Positions 11,339 to 21,300 of a stretch of DNA of 64,000 nt are shown here, one piece after another (the first letter of the stretch is position 1; every line of letters begins with the position of its first letter). Location: assembly GCA_950295325.1 (NCBI GenBank), contig OX485805.1, forward strand, positions 27,515,501 through 27,579,500, read 5' to 3'. The translations under genes were made by a program, and so were the position numbers. The stretch is from Polytrichum commune. Its lineage: Eukaryota > Streptophyta > Polytrichopsida > Polytrichales > Polytrichaceae. Below the pieces are notes generated by a model. It was not told the DNA's origin, made no database searches, and was given only the letters and a program-made list of their open reading frames with translations.

Positions 11339-12085
11339 GTAAGACCCACATGAGACATGGTGAATATGCACTTATAATTGAGTTACGCTTATCACTCGAA
11401 AACTCATGTTTTGGTAGGTGTTTCACCCTCACTTTCGACAATTTATAATATTTAAAGAGTGCTCAAGTGGTGTCAGAACCCCCCCCCCTTTTTGGTCGAT
11501 TGAAGTGGAGGTACACAAAATATGATATTTAGTGTTTGATACACTAAATACGAATGCATACACTAAATATCAATAACCCTATGAAAGTAAGTAACATCAA
11601 ATGTAAACTCAAACACTAAATATCAACTATGGTAATATGTGGAAGTTACATGTTTGAATTTAGTGTTAGTAAAGATATGAAAAAAAAGGATATAATAAGG
11701 GAGGTGGCAATAGGGAATAGCGGCACATTTATGTCTAACAGTAATTGTCAAAGAATTGAAAATTAATGTTGAGCATGGTAGGGTGGTAACAACACTAAAT
11801 GTAATCAAACACTAAATGTAATCAAACACTAAATATCATATTTTGTGTAGTTGACTTTGGCCATTTTAGGTGCCCTCAAAACTTTGCCATGAAATTCATT
11901 GTTATATAGTTGTCTTTTGACCAAAGTCAAACGTTTTTCTTTCATTTCACCAAAATCGGGGGTTCCAACACCACTTGAACACTCTTTAAATGTTTTAGAT
12001 TGTCAAAAGTGGGGCAAAACTCCCTACCAAAACATAAGTTTTTGAGGGACTTTAAAGATAACTTCAATGTGGGGTCTTTGTGGTC
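11339..12085. mobile_element. Foldback element carrying a nested MITE
   Basis: The left arm (about 11339-11510) and the right arm (about 11935-12085) are inverted copies. Left ATGTTTTGGTAGGTGTTT pairs with right CTCCCTACCAAAACAT, and left TTTAAAGAGTGCTCAAGTGG pairs with right CCACTTGAACACTCTTTAAA. Between the arms sits the TA-flanked MITE at 11514-11847. The outer element is older and more diverged than the MITE, and its exact ends are uncertain. Confidence 0.65.
11514..11847. mobile_element. TA-target MITE family M1, copy 1
   Basis: The terminal inverted repeats are near-perfect over about 26 bp, beginning CACAAAATATGATATTTAGT on the left with its reverse complement on the right. TA flanks both ends. 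The 334-bp interior is non-coding, with repeated ACACTAAAT motifs. A close relative (319 bp) lies at 43511-43829. The TA duplication and size fit a Stowaway/Tc1-mariner-type MITE, but the termini differ from classic Stowaway. Confidence 0.85.
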
Positions 12086-12154
12086 ACTTCTCTTATTAAT
12101 TGGACACATATAACACAAAATGTTGAAAACTACGGAACACGATGAACTCGAGGT

Positions 12155-15100
12155 TTGGTCTCCGATGTCGTGTCGGCGACAATTGCAGCTGCTCCGATGG
12201 CTATGGCGCTGCTAGGAGCCAGCTCGCTCCTCCTCCACCACCATCCCCCCACCGCACTCCAATTCCCCTGCACCTCCATCAGCGCCACCATCACCACGCA
12301 AGGAACCTCTCCTTCTTCTTCGTCTTCTTCTCGTGGCAGCAGGCAGCAGCGGGAGAGCCTCTCCCGCAGGAATGAGCTGAAACCAAAGGAGGAGCTACAA
12401 GCAAGAAGCTCCGAGCAGCTGCTGCAGTTCGAGAGAGAAGGCCATTCATGTGTCCGCAACTTGTTCGATGCCACGGAGATGGCATCCTTGGAAGCCACAG
12501 TGAGCGCCGCAGCCGCGAGGGAGAGGCTCAACTCCTACCGCCACAGGGTTGCAGTCTTGTGCCCTGGAGTAGACCCCTTCTCTCTGCATTCCGTCTCGGA
12601 AGCTGAATCTGTCATCCGAAAGAAGGTGCCATTTTTTAATCATCACAAATCTCTAAACACATATGTATACAATTGATTCAATTATGTGAAACTACATCAT
12701 TGAATGTGTGCCTACGAAAGTCAGGGTTCCAATTACAATCTTTTTTTTTCTATATGTTTGTAGTTGCGAGACCTGAAACGTTGATTTATGAGATGCATCA
12801 ATTTTGAATGAAGAATCAGCTGAATTTTGAGTTAATTCTGATAAGATATTAAACCCTGAAGGGTATTTGCACCCAGAGATTTTTCTGGGTCTGTGTTTGT
12901 GAAGGATTGCTTTGAGGATGTGCGAAAGAGTTGCAAATTTGAGGAGTCTCCATTCATCACAAACCTCTAAATTCATCAATAGTGATTTCACATTGCTTCA
13001 ATGACATCATTGAGTTTATGCCTACCAAACATAGGGTTGCAATTCTAATTTTTTTTGTTCTAGGTTTCATAGTTGCAAGACCTACAAGGATGAATTATGA
13101 GTTGCATTAATGTGGAATGAATCATGAGTTAGATGTTGGTTAGTACTGAAAAGATAATAAACCCTGAAGCGTTTGTTGCAACATCAACAAAATTCACATG
13201 TCTGGAGGTTTATGATTCTAATCATCGCAAACCTTTAAATTCATATATCATCAATACTGATTCCAGATTGCTTTAATGGCATCAAACTACATCATTGAAT
13301 GTATGCCTTACCAAACATAGGGTTGCAATTCTAATGTTTTGTTTCTATGTCTTTATAGTTGCAAGAATTAAAAGGCTGAATTTTTTAAGATGAATCAATT
13401 TTGAATGAATCATCAGTTTAAACTTAAGTTAGTACTGAACTCAATGTCATTAAACCCCTGAAGGATATGTACTCAGCATTAAACGCCAGTCACTTGCATT
13501 CTGAGATGATCGTGTCTGCAGGGTACAGATGACCTGGGATTTCTGCAGAGCTTCAACCTGCATTTAAAGTCGCAAGCTGTGCGGCAGTGGGCGAGTCATC
13601 CGAAGTTGGTGACTATGGCAGCAGCCTTTCTCGGTGCAAAGAGAGTGAGTGAGGATATGACTTCCTGAAAAAAAATTAAATCTTTTTGAAGTCTTGCAGA
13701 TTTTTTGTAGTTTGTTTGTAGTTTGTTTGCCAATTTTGAATACATGAAAATAGAAGGTGTAGGGGTTAAAGCTTACCATTTCTTGGCATTTTTTTTCATG
13801 TAGTAGGCATACTTTCTTGGTGCAAACCGATTGGATTCTTGAGATTCTTACATAGTTCTCAAAAGACATTGAAATTCTTTGACATCCTTTCTCGGTGGAG
13901 TAACATCATCTGTAGCCCTTGAGAGTCTGATTATGAGATTTTGAGTTTATGAAACTGAAAAGGTTACTTAATACCTTATGAAATTCTATGAGAATAAGTA
14001 GCTTGAAGCACTGTAATATTTTTCTTATTTCGTTCTCAGGAAAGCATATATGATGTTCTTAGGTGGCATTTATGACAGGTGAGGCTCTATCAGGATTGCT
14101 TGTTTATGAAGATGCCAGGCTTTGGAGTGACAAACTGGCATTCAGATCTCAATATGGTGCCAATTGACACCAACTCCTTTGTCACTGTCTGGATTCCTCT
14201 TCGTGCACTCGATTCAACTGACTCAAGTCTCCATTTTGCATCAGGTTCTCTCCATTCACAAAATTGCAGTTCAAAATTTACGAGAGGTCTAGAAGTTCTG
14301 GAGCTCTTTTCGTAGTTTTTTATATGGTTATGACCCTACTGACAGTCTTGCATAGCATTCCCAAGTGGTGTAGTGGGTGTGCTCCCTAGATTAGCATCTT
14401 GGAGAGTTTAAACTCGATGAGATTCTTTTTGGCAAGATCTTTAAGTTGAATCTTGGTAGATGGAAGGCTTTGTTCAAAGGTAGGTAACAATGAGGTGTCC
14501 ACTAATGAGAGTTTGCCACTTGACAATGCTTGGCAATCATGCACTAATTAAGGACCTTGCCTCTTGGATTTGTTCTTGAAGCTAGAATAGAAAGAGAACG
14601 TCCCTTACTAGTGGATATACTAGTGGTAGTGATGGATGATGGGCCATTTGACCTTCTTTAAGGTCTTTACGCCATCCTTGAAAACTCCAGGCATCCTCCT
14701 CCTGTAGCTTCCTCCTGTGCATGGTACGACCCCAAAATAAGAGATCAAAGATTCCAGATAAGATGCAGGATTATTGATTTGAAGAAAGACTAGAGGATTT
14801 GCAATAGCACCAATTGCTCATGTAGTACACTTCCATGTACTACATGAAGCTAGAATAGAAAGAGAACGTCCCTTACACATGCTTAAGAATGCTATGTGTG
14901 TCCCTCCCTCCATTCCTTCGAGCTCTGTAAAATTTTTGGGGCAGACTTTGTCTGGGACACAGAATGCAAAGCAGTTGGTACTCAGGAAATTATAAGTATT
15001 TTATGTCTTCTTTGCTGTGAGGGGCATTGTAGCTAGTATAAGTGATCCAGTATTGTCATTTATATCATCTGCTTGGGGATGTGCAATGGCAGGCTCTCAC

Positions 15101-16234
15101 CGAGACTTTTCGCTGGCATATTGGCAGAACAACCAAGGGATGGCTAATCTCAAGAACCGGAATTACCCAGTGGCATCCTATTCCAACCTGGAACTCGGTG
15201 ATGCGTGAGTTCAACAACAATTCTATTTCTTTTTGGAAAGTGAATGCAAGCCTCACTTTTGCCATCTACCTCATTTGAGAACCATAAGCATGAGTGGAAT
15301 TGTCCTCAACAGGACGATTCATCATGGGTGGACGTTGCATTGGGCACCGGAGCAACCAGCTAGCCAACCCCCTCGTGCCGCATGGACTGTGAGCTACTTT
15401 TCTGACGGTGCACGCATTTTGCAAACAAAACATGCTAGGTACGGCTTATCCTCACATTTGTTTTACTCCAAATAGTTAGTTCTTGCTATCCTGCATTTTG
15501 TGTGCTGCATTCGAGTTATCCTTTTAACTCAATGGGACATTTTGTCAGGAGGTGGTCCCCTATAATTTCCCATTGGTTGTTTTGCATACAATATCAGCAA
15601 TTTCTTCCCACTTGTGGTGCATCCTCAGAGGTAGTGTGTGAATTTGAATGAAGAGTAACCTACTTCAGTTCATTGAGCACTAATTTATAGCACAAAATTA
15701 TAGCACCTCTTGGCATGCTTAAATGAGTTTGACCCTCAATGAGCCCATATAGAATCTTCTCTATTAAACCTCCACACTACCTCCATGCACACACCAAATG
15801 CTTACCGAACATGGAAGGTGTTGTATGAAAAACAACCAATCCCCAACCAGAAGTCAAAATGTTGAGTTAAAGGATGAACTCCATTGTCTTAATCCTTTGT
15901 TGCACATTGAACATATACATGTACAGGATGTTCAAATCCTCTCTGCATAGAGTATTCTGACATGGAAGTGTACTACATGAGCAATTGGTGCTATTGCAAA
16001 TCCTCTAGTCTTTCTTCAAATCAATAATCCTGCATCTTATCTGGAATCTTTGATCTCTTATTTTGGGGTCGTACCATGCACAGGAGGAAGCTACAGGAGG
16101 AGGATGCCTGGAGTTTTCAAGGATGGCGTAAAGACCTTAAAGAAGGTCAAATGGCCCATCATCCATCACTACCACTAGTATATCCACTGAACCTGGAGAA
16201 GGGATCAACAAGGCAGAAGAGATCCAGCCCTTGA
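12155..16234 (+). CDS. Phytanoyl-CoA dioxygenase (PhyH)-like protein, 6 exons
   Basis: Exons: 12155-12625, 13522-13644, 14079-14244, 15093-15204, 15313-15438 and 16084-16234. All have GT-AG borders and matching phases, and the joined CDS is 1149 nt (382 aa). The family comprises Fe(II)/2-oxoglutarate-dependent oxygenases that hydroxylate lipid-like or other small substrates; this member's substrate is unknown. The iron-binding HxD is NWHSDLN (His219/Asp221). The distal His is in HHGWTLHWAPEQ (probably His300), and the 2-oxoglutarate-binding Arg is in PPRAAWTVSY (Arg312). The N-terminal 70 residues are rich in Ser, Thr and Ala and may be an organelle transit peptide. The start could instead be the ATG at 12197. 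The protein ends in a polar tail after WRKDLKEG. Intron 3 holds an inverted copy of the last intron/exon boundary, and intron 1 is made of family B repeats. Confidence 0.9.
12635..13520 (+). repeat. Repeat family B, three tandem-like copies in intron 1
   Basis: Copies at about 12635-12900, 12945-13180 and 13205-13520 share this order: ATCACAAACCTCTAAATTCA, then AACTACATCATTGAATGT, then CCAAACATAGGGTTGCAATT, then AGTTGCAAGACCT, then TTTGAATGAATCA, then TTAAACCCTGAAGG. Further copies lie at 23365-23650 and 54780-55095, in introns of the two other genes. The last copy here runs right up to the splice acceptor of exon 2 at 13521. Confidence 0.75.
14578..14876. repeat. 31-bp direct repeats bounding a templated insertion
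   Basis: The same 31 bp, starting GAAGCTAGAATAGAAAGAGA and ending CGTCCCTTAC, occurs at 14578-14608 and 14846-14876. Everything between is an inserted inverted copy of downstream sequence plus a few filler bases. The duplication behaves like a filled-in staggered break, but it is far longer than the target duplications of known DNA transposons, and the insert has no transposon termini. Confidence 0.9.
14610..14837 (-). repeat. Inverted repeat, left arm (copy of intron 5/exon 6)
   Basis: Reading the reverse complement base by base gives the same 228 nt as 15961-16188, with no mismatch. The copied segment includes the end of intron 5, its AG acceptor and the first 105 nt of exon 6, placed backwards in intron 3. 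At its right end, 14818-14829 and 14836-14847 form a perfect 12-bp hairpin (TGTACTACATGA arm) around a 6-nt loop. Confidence 0.95.
15961..16188 (+). repeat. Inverted repeat, right arm (source copy)
   Basis: This is the original segment: the 3' end of intron 5, the acceptor at 16082-16083, and the coding start of exon 6. It is identical in inverted orientation to 14610-14837. The two arms are 1.1 kb apart and enclose exons 4 and 5. Confidence 0.95.
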
Positions 16235-17455
16235 TCGTCTTTATGGAAGAAAATGAGACTATCACTCAGATGCCATTCGAATGCCTGGTACGTGCTTACG
16301 AATAGAAATTTGCAAACAAAGTGTTTGTGATCCAGGCTCTCGAATTGGAGGTGCCATAACATGCATTCACTGACAATCACTGCATTTACTAGCATTTCAG
16401 CAGTGCTTGAAATCAGTACGCAAGCAGCTCACACATTCAAGACTGTTTGTGAGTACTCATTGAGATTTGATATTTGGTTTTCAATATAGAGAACCAGCAG
16501 AGCTGCTACATTGGCAGTTGTTACAATTTTAGCTCGTTAAGGTCTCAGAGCTTTGAACTGCAATGTGTATCGACACGACATGGTGAATAATTGATATTCA
16601 ATTGCAACACAACATTGATTCATGTCACGAATGTCCACCAGCCGGAACTCCACACCTGAAATCATCCAGAGTGAACTTTTATGTTTGTGGGGGTTTCAAT
16701 TTTGCCCCAATATTGAAGAGGTCTAGCAATGAATCGTTAACATCCAACATGGGCCCATCCATTCCACCAAGCGTCCTTGGGTTTTTATCTCTTCTAGAGA
16801 GCGAGGCTTGCATAACATTGGTAAGCCTCATGCTCCTTCACTCATTCTAGATAAAAGAGATGCCTTGTTTTATGAATACCTTGCTGTGGCATCGGGATTG
16901 AAGCAGTCATTTTTGAGAATCAGAACATGTTTATTTCGGGCTTAGTCAAATTATTGACATGCCTAGGGTAAATGACAAGTGGAGCTTAGTAAAGTTTATC
17001 TGCTTGACATGAAAATGGCTAAGAGATGCAATTGCCTTGAGAGCATATCAGAATTGTAATTGGTGGTGTAAGATGGATGATGCTAAAACCAACACCCCCA
17101 TCCAAAATCAACACCCCAAAAATCTCAAACATTAAAGGTGATTAGAATGTCCACCAACTTAACATCAAGTTCATGTGTTGGTTTTGGGTCATCTACTAAT
17201 AAAACTTTGAACCCTCATAACTTTTGCATATAGAGTTCAAATAAGAAATACTTTGGTGTGCTGCACTCCTTTGTTGATTGCTAATGACATCCAGTCCAAA
17301 CCTTTTTAATGTAATAAGAATATGATGGGTCTTCTATGGTGATAATTGCTCAAATGGGAAGTTATATCATGTTTTGAGGTATCAGGTTAGAATGGTGAAG
17401 AACTCTCCAAGAGCATGGAGGAATCTCAAAAGAAATCTAGCCAAAACTGCTAGTG
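16235..17455. other. 3' region of the dioxygenase gene and intergenic DNA
   Basis: The 3' UTR presumably occupies the first part. No polyadenylation site can be fixed by eye, and no other gene is visible. Confidence 0.4.
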
Positions 17456-17527
17456 GGGGCACTGCGAGAATCGAACTCGCGACCTCTCGCACCCAAAGCG
17501 AGAATCATACCACTAGACCAAGTGCCC
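17456..17527 (-). tRNA. tRNA-Pro (anticodon UGG)
   Basis: On the minus strand the 72-nt cloverleaf begins GGGCACT and ends AGTGCCC plus a discriminator C, so the acceptor stem pairs over seven bases. The D-arm contains TGGTCTAGTGGTATGA. The anticodon stem TCTCGC/GCGAGA encloses the loop TTTGGGT, giving UGG. The T-arm is GCGAGTTCGATTCTCGC. There is no intron, and CCA is not encoded, as expected for a nuclear plant gene. The internal A and B boxes are intact. Confidence 0.96.
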
Positions 17528-18373
17528 GATGATGTACAAATCAAATTTATCTCTCTATATATATTTCTATAATTGGATGGACTAAGTATAATCAGACGAC
17601 AAATATTGTATAATACGCCCTTCCCAGCGGGCTCAAATCTTTAAATAAATTTGTCAGATATGTCAGTTGTGAGAGATTAGTCCAGATAGTGGTCAGGCCA
17701 AGCGATTTTGTTGGCTTGCCCAATTCTGATTAGATACAGGGAGATACAATATCACTCATAATGGATGATCATGTCATGACATGAGCACTCTGTATGGTAG
17801 TGAATACATGTTGCATTTCATTGGCATAATAGGCACTCTAGATAGATAGATATAAAACATCAGGTCCAAATGAAGCAAGCATGAATGAAGAGCCTCTTTG
17901 TCCGCAACCTAGTTCCATCTTTCAAGATTGGGCTCTATTCAAGGTATCCACAGTAGAGGTAACTAGAATCATTGTGGTAGTGTGAGGGGTAAGGATTTCT
18001 TTTTTTCCCATTTAAATATGATAGTGGGTTGTGATGTTGTCACCCTAGAGTTGTGGGTCGGTTGGTTAGGCACCCAATACCTACCTCGGCCATATCAGAG
18101 ATAGATTAGGTTTCTACTAATGTACAAACTATCACAAGGCTTCTTACATCCATTACCTAGTTCATGAAGCGCATTTGAAGGGGTGCAACAATAGATCCAT
18201 GTTGGTGCGACCATTGTTGGAGATTAGAGGCAAAGGCTTACCTAGTCAACCACCCTTTATTCTCATCAAACCATGATATATACAATTGGAGGGGTGAACC
18301 CGACTCTAACTTACTTTATGAACACAAAGATGTTCTCTTTCTTTCAACTGTGCACCTATTGAATATTGACATC
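17528..18373. repeat. Intergenic DNA with repeat family C
   Basis: Text near 17695-17800 (CAGGCCAAGCGATTTTGTTG and what follows) and near 18040-18190 (ACCCAATACCTACCTCGGCC, then CAAGGCTTCTTACATCCATT) matches the tandem units at 20720-21455 in order. It is non-coding. Confidence 0.55.
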
Positions 18374-21300
18374 TCATGACCACACTAGAGCCACAACCGC
18401 AAGAGCGACATATAAGATGCCATTTCGCAACACAGACAAGAAAGAGGGATCAGCATTTGAGCCCGCTGGGGCGCTGTTAGGGGTCAAGGCCAAGGTGGCT
18501 GTGCATGTGATGTTGCAGTGGCTTGGGCTTACGAGCCGGTAGAGCCCAGTTGTGGCTAAGACATAGAGATCAGCATTGTTATCTTCACCATACGAAATTA
18601 TCATGCCAATTTGTAAGCCAGAACTCGTGATGTTGCACTGAATGGGCGAGTTGGGTGTGCATGTGAACGGGAGGCTCGAAACCGTGTAGTTTCCACTATA
18701 GGCGGGTCTCTCGGCGGCCGCCCACATGATCCCAAAAAAATCGGCATATATGTACCTGTCAAGACGACAATACGGGTAAGCTTTTCATCATTGCAAAAAT
18801 GCTATTGACCTTCATCAAAAACTCGTCATGAGGCCATGTGGAATCGACTCCCAAGGTCCTAGTAGGTCTGTACATTCATCGTGTCTTTTTAAACCATTCA
18901 GAACTTGTTACTCAACAGAAATTTTTACAGGATGGTTTGCGTGTTTCTTCATGGAAAGGCGTGTGCATGTTGATCGCAATAACCGAGGAGAATGCCAAAT
19001 TAGAATGATGTGCACAAGCACGAGGGAAAAGTGGATGATGAGTTTCCATTGATCATATTTAACTCACACAGTGTGGAAAGTTCATGAACTCGATTGCATT
19101 TACCTCGGTAAAGATTTGCTGATTCTTTGGATATTTCCTTGACTTGTTTTGAAACATGGTAAATGTACTATTTCAGGTGCTCAAATTACTGGTTATGAGT
19201 GCTGCTACCTTATTACAATTTCCACGTCTCACATCGCGAGGGAGATTTTAAAGGGAGTGAGAAGTGAGTAGTAGGGGAAGATGAGCTTACTTTCCATATG
19301 CACAAGCATCTTGAGTTGAGTAAGAGACATAGCCACCGGTGATGGAACCCGAGCCTTTGAAAGGCAAACTCGCATGGGTGTACTCTATGATAGGCATAAT
19401 TGCATTGATGGAATTTGGGTTGGTGCTGCCCCCAGGTGTGGATGTTGGTTTGAAGACATGGGTTCCCTCGTATACCCGCCATCCGTAATTTCCACCCTTT
19501 GATATCAAGTCTACCTCCTCAACGTCTGACTGCAGGGGTCAATAGTTGACCAACTTTATGAGCACAATGCCAAGACCATTCTTAATCATGTGTAAGGACA
19601 CTCTCTTTCTAATCTAGCCCCAAGAATCTAACTCCAAGATTCAAGGTCCTTGGTTACATAGTCAAGTGGCAAGCTCTCATTTCTTTACCGACCACTCATC
19701 CCGGAGTAGAAGGTTAATCAAAACTCGTTGTCATGTAGGCACAATATCATCCATAATTCCCAGATTTTGTCCATGAGCTTATTGAGTATGTCCAATAACT
19801 AACTCGAGGAGGTGAATGATTCACCGCTCCCGCGGCTCATCATCCACCCTCCTCTTGTTTGGTTATGATTCTAGTTCATTACTGCCTATCTTCCGACACA
19901 AACCCTTGTCCCATCAACCAAATTTCACCTTGAAGACCTCGCCAAAAAGAATCTCACTCAGTGTATACTCTCCAAGATGCTTATCTAGGGTGAGCACCAG
20001 CTACACCACTGAAAAATGTGAAGCAAGGGTTTTGATCTAGAGAATCCAGTGTATAATAGTTTGATGGGCCAAGGGTAAAAGGATTTGGACTCTTACAGGT
20101 GCCTGAAATGGTGAAGCTCTGGGCCTCCTATTCCGAGATTGAGTTACCAAGTTTAAGCCCCAATTTGTATTTTAGCCATCTTGAAGTTTTATTTATCGGA
20201 CTTAAAATTCTACAAGTTCAAGTTTGAGCTTGAGGTTGAAAATCCATTCCAAAAAAGCCTGGACCAAATCTTGAGTCACAGCTGCTCGTTTACCTCTCAG
20301 CCCACCAAACTTGCAAGCTTGAGGTTGAGCTCAAGCTCATTGTGGCAAAAGGCATGAAATCATAAAAGACCAGAACTTGCCATCAAATTAGGGTGGCAAA
20401 AGTGCATGAGTTGCAGATTTTATCTCAAATGCCAAGATGTGTAAGAAGTTGAAATGGGATTAGATTTACCTGGCCAACATCAGCACAATAGAAGTAGGTA
20501 GGACGCTGGCTGTCGAAGCTGCAACGCCATGGGTTCCGCAGGCCCAGCGCATAGATTTCTCCTCGTGTGTTATTTACACCCGCAAATGGATTGGTGGATG
20601 GGATGCTATAATTCCCATACAATCCCAAGGAAGTCACCTGGGCAGCGCCTATGCAGACAAGTAGATAATTGTTACTGACTAGTGCAAGATATTTGTCAAG
20701 AAGAGTTCATAGTAGCACATTAAAATGAATCAACTGCAGAATCCACTGATTCCTCAAGTACGGCCATTACAATCAAAAACGTGCTATACACAGAGATTTT
20801 GAGGATCGTAGTGGTCAGGCCAAGCATGTTTTGTTGACGTGTTACATTATCACATGTTATTGATGACCATGCCATGGTAAGATCACTATGTTTGTTAACC
20901 GACACATGTCATAGTGCCATAGGCTATAATAAACACCCAACACCTACCTCGTGCCTATCATGGTTCAGTAGGTTAGGTGCCCACTACAACCCATAGCAAG
21001 GCTCCTTACATCCATTGCACAACTCAAGCATGTTTATTCTTGATTGATTCTAGGGAGGCACATTATCACTTAATTGATTACCATCTCACATGGCCTAACC
21101 ACTACGTCCAAAAACGGACACATGTCGCCTTGCCATCAGCTATAAAAGACAATCAGTACCTATCTCAAAACTATCATGCTTTAGTAGGTTGGGCGCCCAC
21201 TACAACATGTTGCAAGACTCCTCACATCCATTACATAGTTGCAACATGTTTATTCTTGATTAGATATGGGGAGACACATTATCACCCGTACTTGATGACC

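Noticed and set aside
12130-12531. Minus-strand open frame of 133 codons
   Set aside because: It is antisense to exon 1 of the dioxygenase gene, which has motif and phase support; this frame has none.
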